Shown here: piece by piece, positions 23,077 through 35,572 of the stretch | How positions within the stretch are numbered: position 1 is the first letter of the stretch | How the letters are laid out: each line of letters begins with the position of its first letter | Assembly (NCBI GenBank): GCA_950022655.1 | Contig: OX465583.1 | Coordinates: 33,569,360-33,633,359 of the forward strand | DNA: 64,000 nt | Direction of reading: 5' to 3' | Origin: Alentia gelatinosa | Lineage: Eukaryota; Annelida; Polychaeta; Phyllodocida; Polynoidae | Translations under genes and position numbers: made by a program | Notes under the pieces: model-generated | What the model was told of the DNA's origin: nothing | The model's database searches: none | What the model saw: the letters and a program-made list of their open reading frames with translations, nothing else

Positions 23077-24527
23077 TTAGATAATCGCGAGCTTACACGC
23101 CTTGTCTTAACAGACCCAGCCATTCTTCTCATATGATGTAGGCTCTATTTAACCACTCTTATATATTTTACTCTCAGTTTGTCGTACCTTCATTTTAAAG
23201 TTCATATTTCGCCTCAGCTAACAGCAGCCGGAGATCGAATCAGTAGTGGTCACATTGTAGTAAAGTTAGAAACTTGACCTACAAGAAAGATTTGAAATAT
23301 TTTTTGTTGTTTTTGTTTGTTTGTTTTGCAGTTCCACACAGTACGATATCAAATATTTGTTAATGTTAAACAAAACGGCCATGTAATTGGATTGTTTACT
23401 CAGATCCTCAATCTACTTTATTGGCACAGATTCTTATTTGCCATAAATTTAGATTTAAATTCAATACACATCAATGTTTACTGTACGAGGCTGAAAGGTC
23501 TGCCTCCAGGAAAAAAAAAAAAAAAAAAAATTCAATACACATCAATAGGACATAGCAGATTCCTTGTTATGTACGGCGTTCTTTCATGCACTATCTAGTG
23601 CTTGATATAAGATTTTTTTTTAAATGACGACGACAAGGTGCCAACAAATGTAATTAAAGCTCTCTTGAAAAAGAGTTTTTCATCATGTTTTCTTTTGAGT
23701 CAAATTACCTGGATTTCCTCCACCTCTACTTTCTATCTACATTTGTATTTCCATGATAACCGATTACCGTCTGGTGACCCAGTACAACATATATTGATCC
23801 CATTAGATAATCGCGAGCTTACACGCCTTGTCTTAACAGACCCAGCCATTCTTCTCATATGATGTAGGCTCTATTTAACCACTCTTATATATTTTACTCC
23901 CAGTTTGTCGTACCTTCATTTCAAAGTTCATATTTCGCCTCAGCTAACAGCAGCCGGAGATCGAATCAGTAGTGGTCACATTGTAGTAAAGTTAGAAACT
24001 TGACCTACAAGAAAGATTTGAAATATTTTTTGTTGTTTTTGTTTGTTTGTTTTGCAGTTCCACACAGTACGATATGAAATATTTGTTAATGTTAAACAAA
24101 ACGGCCATGGAATTGGATTGTTTACTCAGATCCTCAATCTACTTTATTGGCACAGATTCTTATTTGCCATAAATTTAGATTTAAATTCAATACACATCAA
24201 TGTTTACTGTACGAGGCTGAAAGGTCTGCCTCCAGGAAAAAAAAAAAAAAAAAAAATTCAATACACATCAATAGGACATAGCAGATTCATTGTTATCTAC
24301 GGCGTTCTTCCATGCACTATCTAGTGCTTGATATAAGATTTTTTTTTAAATGACGACAAGGTGCCAACAAATGTAATTAAAGCTCTCTTGAAAAAGAGTT
24401 TTTCATCATGTTTTCTTTTGAGTCAAATTACCTGGATTTCCTCCACCTCTACTTTCTATCTACATTTGTATTTCCATGATAACCGATTACCGTCTGGTGA
24501 CCCAGTACAACATATATTGATCCCATT
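23077..24527. repeat. recent 726-bp tandem duplication
   Basis: TTAGATAATCGCGAGCTTAC starts at 23077 and again at 23803; the two units are nearly identical to their ends. Each holds a TTTGTTTTGCAG acceptor-like site, the same open frame (23317-23598 and 24043-24324) and a poly-A run of about 20 bases. The few differences inside the frame include Q/E and V/G changes. That gives no sign of coding constraint, so the frame is probably not a gene. Confidence 0.93.
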
Positions 24528-25250
24528 ATATGTTTTAGCACCTGTATTCGGCAATGTTCACAATAGAGTCAGATTGACATGTAGTGTTAACCAAACACTA
24601 GGCGACTAGAATTAAAGCATCTTAGTAAATGGCTGTCGATAATGTTTCCTGGATAATTAACTCCCACTACCTAGATTGATTTAGAGTCGAGGACTAATCA
24701 GACATAAGACAAGGACTGATTAGACAAAAGAAAAGGCTTACAACAATTCTCTTGGGATTTTGTTCCCCTCCACTTCTGCTGTTTCCATGATAGCTGATTG
24801 GCATCCAGTGGCTTGGTACAACATATTAATAACAGGCTCTGCTTCACTGTCTTTAGTCAGCAATGTGCTTTAATGGGATTACATGGACTTGTGCTGTTGA
24901 CGATACACCAAGTGACTGTAATTAGAGCATCTCTGAAAAGATGGTCATTAATCGTGTTTTTCTTTGTCACGCATTGCCAATCCCAGGATTGATTCGAAGT
25001 CCAGGACTAAATAGACTCGGGCCATGCGGACCACAATTTACCTGGATTCCATTCATCTTTCTAGTTCATGTATACTTTCTAATAATCTGAACGTGTATTT
25101 TATGGTATTAATGGGTTGCCATGATAACCGATAGGCATTTGGCGGTCGGGTACAACAGATTAATCCCATCCCCTGCTTTCCCGCCTGTAGCCAGGAATGT
25201 GCATAATAGGGGAAAATTGACTCGTACTGTCACCCATAGAATCAGATATT
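23600..25250. repeat. older ~320-bp tandem array containing the duplication
   Basis: CCATGATAACCGATTACCGT followed by a GTACAAC block recurs in diverged form near 23750, 24473, 24783 and 25117. Other blocks repeat in order: GCAATGTTCACAATAG and GCAATGTGCTTTAATGG; GTAATTAAAGCTCTC and GTAATTAGAGCATCTC. The spacing is about 310-335 bp outside the 726-bp duplication. It looks like a short degenerate satellite-like array. Confidence 0.7.
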
Positions 25251-25439
25251 CCATGGACACCACCTACCTCTCCTCCCACACAGTGGAAACAGCATGTTCC
25301 CTACGCACTTCCATTGTAAGATCCAACATTACCCCAGAATGCCATCAATTTTCACGCCAAACGCAGGAAATGCTGATTCCACTGGCCATGTTTCCAGTCC
25401 TATTCACTGTGTTATATCTCTCGTGTGCTCCCCCTGATT

Positions 25440-26040
25440 AAATATTTGTGAGTTTGAGAACACTCTTGGTATATTTTAGCGTATGTTAGAATCTAGGAAA
25501 CGCTAAATGGAAAATTACGTAGTTTGCCACTTCTAAAAGTTTTAGTGTCCATCTGGCGTTGGCACACGACCTATTACTGGCTTTATGCCACCCGTGACCA
25601 ATATCTATCTTATATATGGGAATCATATACATGTGCATTTATGAATATTTATGTAGAGACTCGAGGTCCTATGCATAGCAGCCTGCTATCATTCAATTAC
25701 ATTACAATATACATAGGGTTAACGACTTCATGATTGTTGGAAATAGGGTATTCGTAAACGTATGCTGTGTGAATTTGATTGTTTTTATATCATCACTGTA
25801 TCACATAAAAGTGAAATGACAATTATCCATTTCAAACACTTCCTCGGAAATTTTAGTCATAAAAGTAATACCTCAGATTATGAATGAGGAACGTAATATG
25901 AAATAATACCATATGAGCATTCATAGAAATAACAGTGGCACTGATCTGTGGTTACGAGTGTGGTTACGTGGCGAATAATTGCAGAAACTTTATCAAATAA
26001 GCAGTATACCGACAACATGCTGAACTGGCCAGGTTTTAAG
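25440..26040. other. unassigned AT-rich DNA
   Basis: No gene or repeat recognised between the tandem array and the LINE remnant. Confidence 0.45.
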
Positions 26041-26945
26041 TACTATGTATGAGGATTATGAATTGCTTGTCCTTCATGTTGATAAACCCCAAAACCGGAA
26101 AAACGCTATAATTGTTTGTTATAAACCCTCGCCTATATCGCCAACGATTTTCTTTGATAAACTGACAGAAATTATACTCGCTCCAACAGTTAAGAATATA
26201 GAGATCTGGATAATTGGCGATGTAAACATTGACCTAAGAAGAACATACACACCTGAATTTAAAATAGTCTAAAATTGTATAAAGACAACTGGGTTGCAAC
26301 AGTTAATTAAAGGAAATAACTTGGCCAAATCCGGCTGGGGGAACCATTATTGATCACGTGTATACGAATTCTTCCCTTGTAAATAAAGTTGAAGTCTTAT
26401 CGGAACAATTGAGTGATCATAACCCAACGCGCGTTATTAGGAAGGTATCAAGGTTAAAAGACCTGTAGAATTTTGTGATAGCAGTTATTAATCCTTTGAT
26501 GAGGATGATTTCATTGAATTTCTAAATAAAATAGTTGTGACTATTAGTAACAGGTTCAATGGTAGTTCCGTTGGATATACACAATCTACCAAAAATATAA
26601 ATTTCAAAATGGAAAAAACCAGGTGCACAAAAGTACTGAATTCCCTGTATTACTGCGGAATAAAACAGTGGAATCATCGAACGTACAGCATTCCTCAAGT
26701 AAAGGTGACTTTACGAAACCCATAGCACCAATTTTGAAGGGGCTTCCCAAAATTACCTATTATATCTCCCAACTCCGAATGATACATCTCATCATTATAT
26801 CACCTTTAAGCCCATTACGGGTACTTAAATTTCGTTTGATCTCGTTGTATTGTAAAGATCCCTTGGATTAATCCTTTATCGTCGATGTATCTGAAAAACT
26901 CGGCCACGGCTGAGAGATGCATTTTCTGAATAAAAAAAATGAAAT
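26041..26945 (+). mobile_element. LINE remnant: endonuclease piece joined to the ORF2 C-terminus
   Basis: 26045-26275 encodes part of an endonuclease/exonuclease/phosphatase domain, with VKNIEIWIIGDVNIDL (the GDxN core). After a frameshift the reading continues TTGLQQLIKGNNLAKSG, then DHVYTNSS and EQLSDHNPTRVIRK at about 26280-26455, including the SDH signature of that domain. 26560-26710 reads KNINFKMEKTRCTKVL, then LYYCGIKQWNH, which resembles the extreme ORF2 C-terminus (the xYxGxxxWN pattern). The whole reverse transcriptase between is deleted. The 3' end is TTCTGAATAAAAAAAATG at about 26921-26940. Dead copy of a CR1-like LINE. Confidence 0.78.
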
Positions 26946-28018
26946 AATTCATTCACTGACAAAACCGCATTACTTTGCATGCCGTGTAAAATTAGCTTTG
27001 ACAACGAGCTGCGTGTGACACCCTGAAGTGAGCCATACCACGCGCCATGTGTGACAACCCTTTCCATAATTCGCAGCTAGGGTGCCAACGGACCGTATAA
27101 AAGTCCATTTGGGCTGTGCCGGGCTGTAATCTAGTTTTCCTGCACCTTTCCAATTGGGTTTTAATAAGGGCACTTATTTTACTTTGGCTTTCATGAATGG
27201 GAAATATCATGCTATTGTCCTAATTGAATTTCGTTGGGTACAGGTTATAACAAAAAAAACCAAGTAGAGTATTCTTGCAGTAGGCATCTGTGCAAAATAT
27301 TGAAATTTTGTGCAGCAATTATGAAGTTTTATAAAGCCATACTGAATCTTTTTAAGAGTGCCATTCATAAAATGAATTGTATGCATATGACAAACATCAT
27401 CTAAAACGGGTGTGAAATATTAATGAATTTAGGCCACATAATGCACTTCCATAGTAAGCAGTAGTTCACCAATATTTTCACCCAGATTTTACCTCGCTCT
27501 GATTCTCAAGCAACGTGTTAATGAGATGACTCCCATAGTAAAGACTGAACCAACATTCTGTACACTCACCACTACGATAGGAACCAGAGCACACCCGCAT
27601 TGACTTGGCATCAACCAGCCCCTAATGAGATATTCTGGGATTGACATTTATTGAGCCTTTAAGCCTATATAGCAGCGCCTTGTGGTGTGTTGGGTAGCGT
27701 GGATGGTCGTGGATTCAAATAGAGTTCGGCCCAGAAAGAAGTGATGAACGTGATTTGTGTTGTGAAGTGCGTGGCCGGCCAACCTTTCAGCCGCCTCGCC
27801 TGGGGTACTTTGTCGGTCAGCAGAGGAGGCGGGCTTGAAGGCGGTCAGAAGACGACCGGGTCTGGGCGGGGTCAGGGACCAGCACTGAAGGCTCCTGTGA
27901 GGTGGTGTCTTCTTATGAACAAGGTGGTTTCTCCTGTAAATGGTGTCCTAGTATTGACAAGGTAGTATCTCGTGCGACTTCTTCAGAAAAATTGTAGTAT
28001 CTCCTGGATGTGGTGTTT
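26946..28018. other. unassigned DNA with a GC-rich patch
   Basis: 27740-27900 is GC-rich (GGCCGGCC, GGCGGG) with an unassigned 74-codon frame. 27675-27715 has weak tRNA-like boxes but no fold. 27890-28050 contains loosely repeated AACAAGGTGGTTTCTCC-like phrases. Confidence 0.35.
27570..27634 (-). CDS. possible 65-bp exon (unknown product)
   Basis: A minus-strand donor GTAGTG|GTGAGT and an acceptor-like TCAATCCCAG enclose 65 bp with a single open frame, YLIRGWLMPSQCGCALVPIV. The acceptor has a weak pyrimidine tract. It is weak and unassigned. Confidence 0.14.
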
Positions 28019-28236
28019 CACCATGAATAAGGTAGTATCTATCTCACTATCTAAAATTGTTGTTGATGACGGAACTCAATGATAGCAAAGATGGGTAATA
28101 TGTCTCTAGATAGCTGTGATATGGATTTTTACCATGAACAGAATAGCATCGAAATCTCAGTGTCTAAAATTTATTTTATTATGGAGCCGATGATAACAAA
28201 GAAGGATAATGTGCTTTTAGATAACTTGTTATTTAG
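28019..28236. repeat. diverged ~111-bp tandem duplication
   Basis: CACCATGAATAAGGTAGTAT and later blocks CTATCTAAAATT and ATAGCAAAGATGGGTAATAT recur from 28131 as ACCATGAACAGAATAGCAT, GTGTCTAAAATT and ATAACAAAGAAGGATAATGT. Confidence 0.65.
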
Positions 28237-30885
28237 ATAGAAAGTAAATAGTTCAATACACCCGGAACCGAATCTAAAGGTTATGTCAACGCTGAAATGC
28301 TCCCCTTTACTCCACAATCGGCCCTTATTGGGTCTTCCAACCTCCCCTATTGCCGCACACTCTCCATTGGGAAAGCAATGTTAGTTTTAGATATAATATC
28401 AAATATATACCGTATACTGAAAACAAACCAGGTTGCTTTACATGCAGCGTGGTTTGGAGGTTAACTATTGATTTTAGACCATGAGATTAAAAATTAAGTT
28501 ACAGTCGATACAGGAGTGGATATCTATACATGTAGATCAAGGAGAATTACATTTAATAATAGATGAATCACCCTGATGGGTCGCACTAGCGGGTTTGGTT
28601 TGGGAATCGAAAGGAAGAGTATGGAGGTGGAGATCTAGACAGTGATTATAATGCAGTGAGTGATGGTGGCGATTGACAGGATTAGTGAGGAGAGAAGGGA
28701 CGAGTCTTTCAATACTTGTGAGCGATAATGAAGCAGAGTCCCTGTCATAAAACTAGTGTAGAAACCAATGGAAATATAGCGTTGTTGATAAAGGACAACT
28801 GAATGATCCCTACCCTCCTATTACATATAGCTACACAGCGTGTGGTATTTCTGGTGTCCCACAGAATTCATCCATAGCACCCTGCATTAAATGTTTATTC
28901 TGCACAGGTCCCATCTGAGTCTCTTCGTTCAGTCAGTTCCATGATTCTTGTATCAATATCTTTAGGAGTTTGCCTGTGGTGCCCCATCGTGAATGAAGGC
29001 TATAAATCCCTGTCAGGCCTGCATAGGGCAAGTACAGCACGCCCCTGTACTTGATAGATTATAGTGCAACACCTGCAGTGGCAATTCAATATAGTGATAA
29101 CACCCTGCTAGTGAAAAACTCCCATCGATCCTCCCCGGGGCCCGTTTTAAGGGGCATATTGCCTTCTGACTCACCCTGATCAATCGTCCATTACTCCTGT
29201 TTAACCCTCGCTGTCCCGTGGTCGGCAAGTCTCGGCCATACAGCTCTGACCGGTCGCCATAGCAACAAGGTGTTGCACGAATGTTATCGCTTGGGCATTC
29301 AGATTGGTGTATTTCCTGGTTTTTTTTCTTGTCACATGTGATGTAACCTCAATCAACTACGATAAGGTGTGCCGAGCAAGCCGTCTCTTTGTTGAATTGT
29401 GAATAGTTGAATGGGGCGTATATATAATGTAATTACATTGCAATAATGAATAATGAGAAATCTATCACTAAGGGTAGTACTGCAGTGCAGACGCATGTCC
29501 TTGAACGAGTTCGAATTGCATTGCTTGCTGGAATTGTTCTTTTTAACACATATTGATGGTTGTATTTCTGTAAATTTACCCCTGTCAGGCCTGCATGGGA
29601 CAAGTGCAGCACACCCCTTTACTTAATATACGTGTATACGGCATTCTAGGATTCATAACACAAGACATGATTTAACATAAAAATCAACAATATAAATATT
29701 TATATGATTTAACATTTTACCTTTGCCTTGGGATGAGGTACGTCAGCAGAATATCTTTCATGCTTATATAGAATTTATAGTTCTTGTGAGGCTAATGGAA
29801 GAGGTCATTGATTTGCCATTGTCACTATTGGATTTTGGTATGTACAACCGCACGCACATAGCCTCCAAGGAAACAATTGATTTACTTTAGTAATGATATA
29901 GCAAATTCACGATCCACATAAATTCGGGATTACAACAGACCTCGGTGTCATCACATAGCAATACAGGTACAACACAATTTGACCTAGCACTAGCACTCAT
30001 TCTTAGAAACTAGGATATATGATTAAATCAAAACAATGAACAAAATAAATAGTGACAATGAATCATAGTACCGGTAGAATAAGGCAGATGAAAATACGAC
30101 TTAGCAGATTGACTTTACTAGGTTACGATGCTTTTACTTCGCTTAATACACTGTCGTTCCATTTAAGTGAGTTTATGCTACCTTAACCATCACTACGTAT
30201 ACTATATAACTAGACCCAGATATCAGGTAATTTTCGCACCTTGCTTTTGAAGCCAGAGATATGCACTTCCAGAGATTATCGTCGCGTCAAATGGATTCTC
30301 GTAGCAGCTACGAGACAACGGGCAGCTTGTCTATTGGATATGGCCCAGCTTTAATATGATGTATCGGCACATTTACGCCCACGACGACGCCTACCACTTT
30401 CCTAAACCATCAGCCAACGTGCTTGCATGGTAAGGATGCTGGAAGGCATGGGTTAATAGGCAGCTGTTGTTCTCTTTTTTGTGCACTCAATGGGCTCAAG
30501 CGATTCCACTCCTAGATACACTAGTTCTTGTGCTGTTATTAGTAAAACTGGATATCGTGATTGTATTACGAAAGAGATATCAAAAGAATATTTCCTGAAA
30601 AAGTACTTCGTCGCCTCGGGTTGTGCTTTATGAAAATAAGTAAAAAGATAATCAATTGAAGTAGATCATCACACTAAATAAACACATCTTACTAAATAAA
30701 CACACTCACTTAGACTCATAAACAAATCACACACACACACAGACTGATACACAGAACATAAAGAGAAATATACAACACAAAAACAAGATTATACTGGATT
30801 GGTCGTCACCTTGATCAGCAGGGACTAAGGTATCTCCAGCAAGGAACAAGGCTGGTGATAACATTTCCGCCACCTTGTTACACTT
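28237..30885. other. unassigned DNA with a short dispersed repeat
   Basis: CCCTGTCAGGCCTGCATAGG (about 29008) and its continuation AAGTACAGCACGCCCC recur at about 29580 as CCCTGTCAGGCCTGCATGGG with AAGTGCAGCACACCCC. I recognise no gene. The minus frame at 29013-29228 covers the first copy and is probably element-derived. Confidence 0.45.
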
Positions 30886-31010
30886 TTTTAATTTTTTTTT
30901 ATCAATTTTATTCAGGGAATAATTTTTACAATCACACCAGATTCGGCGCTATGCCGTTCTTCCATCCGGGCGCTCTGGTTTCTCAGGTACAATCTTATAG
31001 ATTAATACAT
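30886..31010 (-). mobile_element. LINE/SINE 3' tail remnant
   Basis: The minus strand ends in TTCCCTGAATAAAATTG followed by an A-rich run. It is preceded by a GC-richer hairpin-prone segment (GAGCGCCCGGATGGAAGAAC). The CTGAATAAA ending matches the tails of the LINE fragments at 15.7 and 26.9 kb. Confidence 0.5.
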
Positions 31011-31438
31011 TAATACAACCTCTTAGTACAGTTCACATCTCAACCAGTCGGTGAGTGATTTTTATGAGATGTAATGGTTGGGATGAATCCATATACAAAC
31101 AATACTTAAACATATAAAGCTGGAGAAAGCCTTACTTTTTCCAGTCCATGGGGTTACTTAATCAATCACCAGTCGTTTTTCATACGATAATCCATTGGGA
31201 ATATAGTAATAATTAATGCAGTTTCTTCAGACGAGTATCAAATCAGTCGCTACCTATATTTCCGTTTCTCAATATACAAGAGTACTTTTATATATATCAT
31301 CTTATCTCGGGTAACCTCGACCTGGTATAATGTTGTATGGCATTATTCAACAGACACATCCTTTTCCTACTATATTAAATTGACAATGACACCAACTGGC
31401 CTCGATTCTTGATCATAGATTCCAGCCAGGGTGATACA

Positions 31439-32515
31439 ATGGCAAGAACCTCTCCCTTCCTTATCGCAAAGATGGTTGACAGTTCAGGCAGTCAAGTAAA
31501 GACAGTGACCAAAGCTAAAAGTGGAACTGTCTAAGACGAAACCAAGCAAAAGCAGGGAACACTGAACCTGCTCTTGCTTAAAAAGAAAGCAGAGAAAGCC
31601 ATTAAGGTTACACCCCACCACTATCTTAACTCCTTGAAAGGAGTCATAAATTTGAGGGACCTACCGGGGATCTCTCCTGAAGAAATTAATTTAAGAAGAA
31701 TTTAAATCTCATGGTGTCACACATGTGCAACAAATCACTCTGAAATGTCAGGGAAAGGTGATAGAAACTTCCACCTACACTCCATCCTTTGATAGTCCAG
31801 TGAGATTCTTTAGGTGCCAAAAATATGGACATACAGGAGAAAAATGCTGGGACACCTGGTAGGTTCGAAATGTGGGCAGGGCAATCCCACCCAATACACA
31901 AAAGAATTCGTGGATGCCCCAAAATGTGCAAACTGTGGAGGGGGACATCTGGTATACTCTAAGAAATGCCCAAGGCTAAAAGAAGAAAGGAGAATTCTTG
32001 CTATCAAACATGATCAAGGCATTCCCTACCCTAAGGCAAGGGAAATTGATATGGCAGCCTAGCCCAAAAGGAAGACCTATGCTGTTGTGGTTAAATCAAA
32101 GTGAGGTTTCGGTTGCCAAACTGCATGGCCTCATGTGACAGAAAGTATTAAAAAAAACTTGGGAAAAGGGTCCACTCTGCTAAGGGGAACAACAATGCTT
32201 ACCCATCAAATAGCTCCAGTACTGCTCAAACCTCAATTGGTGGTAACCCTACTTTATAAAGCAAAGTGCGCTAGATAGAGGTGGAGGAAACATACAGAGA
32301 AACCAACATGTTATCATTAACAGAACACCGAACAAACACCAAATATAAAGAGCTTTGTCAGTCAGACCCAGCCCAGTCAAACTTGCATGTTCCAACGTCA
32401 ACCAAGCCAACGTCGAACGAAAAAAGATTTACACAAGTTTGACTAAGGCATCGAAGCAACTTACTTAAATGGCTGACAAACTCAGCATACTAGAGTGGAA
32501 CTGTAGAGATAGACT
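31439..32515 (+). mobile_element. LINE remnant: ORF1 zinc-knuckle region and ORF2 start
   Basis: A broken ORF1 runs from MARTSPFLIAKMVDSSG at about 31439. It has an in-frame stop and shifts, then gives FFRCQKYGHTGEKC (31809-31850), the first CCHC knuckle with its leading Cys apparently replaced by Phe. After another shift comes KCANCGGGHLVYSKKCP, then RLKEERRILAIKHDQGIPYP (ORF 31814-32062), the standard C-terminal knuckles and tail of Jockey/Nimb-type ORF1. At about 32470 MADKLSILEWNCR matches the start of an ORF2 endonuclease (the IxxWNCR motif) and is cut off within about 40 bp by CA-rich DNA. The copy is 3'-truncated and dead. Confidence 0.82.
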
Positions 32516-32654
32516 CAGACAAACACACACACATAGATAAGTCACATAGGTAGCCTAGACACACATACCACACACACAAGATACACTTAGTTTCTGGTTC
32601 GACAGTCCAAATTATTGATTAATGGACTTTGCCATCTTTTATCTGCTGTACTAG

Positions 32655-32704
32655 CCTCCCTATGACCTTACATATATATTTCGATGTACAATCATGATGA
32701 CATG
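32655..32704 (+). CDS. possible 50-bp exon (unknown product)
   Basis: Acceptor-like TTTTATCTGCTGTACTAG and donor GACATG|GTAAGT enclose 50 bp. Only one frame is open, PPYDLTYIFRCTIMMT. It is short and unassigned. Confidence 0.16.
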
Positions 32705-33341
32705 GTAAGTGCAAACATGCCTTCGAAGGACCGTGATCCTTCAATCAATGATTGCACTTCTTGCTTGTCATAGAGAATGTGATACAATATACTCTGTATA
32801 AAAACTTGTCATAGTGAATCAAATAGAACTGTTGCCATGGAGAGTCTGTATGTCTGTTATTCTATGATGAAATTATTTATCATTCTTATTCTATTTATAA
32901 CATAAATATAACCGACTTTGACATGACTAAAAACTCTTGACTTATGACATAGCCTTAGTGAAACAATGAAGGGTCAACATATACCTCAATAAATCTCAGG
33001 GGTGACATTGCAATATGCCAGTGGAGAGTCAGTGTCATTACCGATCTCCTTTGTCACTCACCGTACAGCAAACGTAATCAGAATATAAATGTCACCAACG
33101 ACACGACTGTCATTGGTTGAAAGTCGATGTCACTGACGATGCAGGCGGCGGTTTGCTGAGCGAATTTCGCACTGCGTCGGAACGAAAGAGTCGGCTGTAG
33201 GCTCTGTGTCTATAGACAGCTGCAGTAGAGCTCGCCCATAACGTATTGATCGGGCTGCACTGTTGGAGCAGATCTATGCGAAATAAACGTCAGTCGCCCA
33301 CCCGCCATCGCCGGTTATAATAGCATCTATGTTTTCCAGCC

Positions 33342-33413
33342 ACCATTAGTGTTATCGGTACAGATTTATCACAGAGAACCACATTTCTTTTGGGTCTGTT
33401 GGTATGTCGTTGT
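33342..33413 (+). CDS. possible exon downstream of a CpG-richer block (unknown product)
   Basis: GCATCTATGTTTTCCAG is a fair acceptor. Two frames stay open past possible donors GTTG|GTATGT and ACG|GTATGA: PPLVLSVQIYHREPHFFWVC, and TISVIGTDLSQRTTFLLGLL. The second looks like a membrane segment. Which frame and donor would be used, if either, cannot be decided. Confidence 0.16.
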
Positions 33414-35572
33414 GGAGAAAACGGTATGATATTTCCTCTGATATAATTGCAATGGGGTGAAGATACGGGACGTTACAGTACGGGAGATTGCTTTGTATAG
33501 GGAAGTCTGCAGATGAATGCAAGTAAGACTATCAGTATTGCATGATGGAGTAGTTACGTAGATATGCGCGTGCATTTCTTCCTCATGCCTTTGCCATGTA
33601 AACAAAATAGATATGTTGGAAAGATGAAATGTCTGTAATTGTCATGTATTATGATACTAGGCAGGGCCTTCATAGCGGAATGCAGAATTTATTACTATAT
33701 GTTGATGCTTTAAATATAGCCTAAATAGACTAGACATCAATGTAGGGAATGCTGCCACAGTATCTTTGCAAACTGAATACATGCATGCTGATAAGGACTG
33801 ATCAAAGGCTAATCTGTTTAGTGGGTCAATAGATCAACACATACTGATCCACGCTCTGGTGGGTCTGTAGTGGGCAGAGAGAAGATTACCGTACCCAATG
33901 TTCTGCTACTTTAAACTGCCTAAACCGTCCTTCATAATACCCAGGCGTTGGTAATATTTTGGGATCTTGTGTACAAAATTATCATTTTCCCTGTTATTTC
34001 CGGTTGTCCATGATTTAAAAAAAATAAATTTGTAATGATGTATTGGAAAAATACCTCTCTGGCATCTCTGTAAATTAAAGTGATAGTTCTTGATCAAGCA
34101 TTGCCAAATTTGGTACATTGGCTATGAGTAGGTATTTCATCAGAAACTATGTAAACTGATTTACTTTAATGAAAAGATACTAATAACTATAAGACTTTGT
34201 TCTGTAATCGGCACTGCTAGTACTATCGTCTTAATCTTCAGTCTGCGCCAGGAAGTTGCCTCGAATACAAATCACATTACACGTATTGATTTTGTGACAT
34301 TTTGTCCAATAAAACATAGGGTTGAAGCTGTTTCTTTTTAGATATATTTTCAATCAAAGCTCTAGATACGATACTCATTGCATCACCTACAACATGAATA
34401 AGATGAGCCCCAAATACCAGGAGAGGTGCTAGTCGATTTACTTGGTTCTTGGATTGGATGACAGGACCAGGCCTTTCAAAAACACACCACCAAGGAGATT
34501 CTGCTTTGTCTGTCAGCTTCATCTCAAAGATGGCGCCGAGATGTGATCCTGGCTCCTGTACCGGCTTAAAACATCCCCAAAAATCAGGGCAATTTTCTCC
34601 TCTGCTGAAAGATGGCAGATGTCAGACAGGATGAGCAAAACCTGCTGCCAGCATCGGCTTTCTGTCCCAATTTCTATGCGCTTTGTTAAACAAAGTTAAT
34701 AACAGGCCGTCCTCATTCCTTGCCCATAATGACGGCAAGTAGTATATTGGCTGCATATCTCAACTATCTCCTGGATTTCAGCGGTCATATCAAATCAGGA
34801 CCGAAAGTCATGTCCATATTGGGATCGCTATAAGTTCACAGGTTCATATACAACCTCAATCTGGGTTATTGAACAGCTGTTGCATTTCTCAAGAGCTATA
34901 CGGACACAACGCGAGTGATCCTGTCTATTTACAGCGCATGCCATCACATTACAGCGAACTTATTCTGTGGCGCCTGTTGTGTTATTTAGAATCCCAGACA
35001 TGCAAAAACAGGCAATGCCGTACGACATCTGCAATCGCATCATTCATTTCAAGAATTTGAATTTTTGAGCAGGATTTTTTCCAAAATACCTCTAACTATT
35101 ACCACTGACTCAGCTTACAGACTGATGTTGCGGTGGACAGTGCAGTGACCAATTAAGCGTGCAGCAACAGCCGGCGTATGGATATACAACCGTGAACATT
35201 ACCAAGGTATATGAGGTGGTCCAGATTATGTATCGACCTTAGAAGGACAATTTGTCAAGCTGTTTACATGTGTAGTGTAAATCCACTTGGCTATTGTTGC
35301 TCTGGGTCCGCATCTGGGGCCCAGCAGCCATGGGCCTGTGTCTGCCACTCGGTGGAGGTCGTGTTTCTGCTGTTGCACGGGTCACAGAATACCGTGTGCG
35401 CTCGCTGCTGGCCATGTCGTGACTCTACCCTATGTTTCCGCCTTCAGCCTCTCGGTGTAGCATGGTATCAGGTACCCAACCTACTTCGAATGAATCATGC
35501 ACATAAAACCCTGCGCTTCGTTTCTATACGCTCCTGGCAGTCCTATGTACAGTAAAACCAGTCCTCTATGTA

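Larger units (their letters stand above)
32516..35570. other. unassigned DNA, with two weak exon candidates listed separately
   Basis: 33030-33310 is GC- and CpG-richer than its surroundings and may be regulatory. AAGATGGCGCC at 34527-34537 resembles a YY1 site, and the same word occurs at about 4849. A plus frame at 35211-35555 is unassigned. Confidence 0.35.

Noticed and set aside
23317..24324. Duplicated 93-codon frames as a gene pair
   Set aside because: They lie inside a tandem duplication, run through a poly-A stretch (Lys run) and differ by amino-acid-changing substitutions.
27670..27725. tRNA gene or tRNA-derived SINE head
   Set aside because: TGGTGTGTTGG and GGATTCAAAT resemble A and B boxes, but no cloverleaf with paired arms can be drawn.
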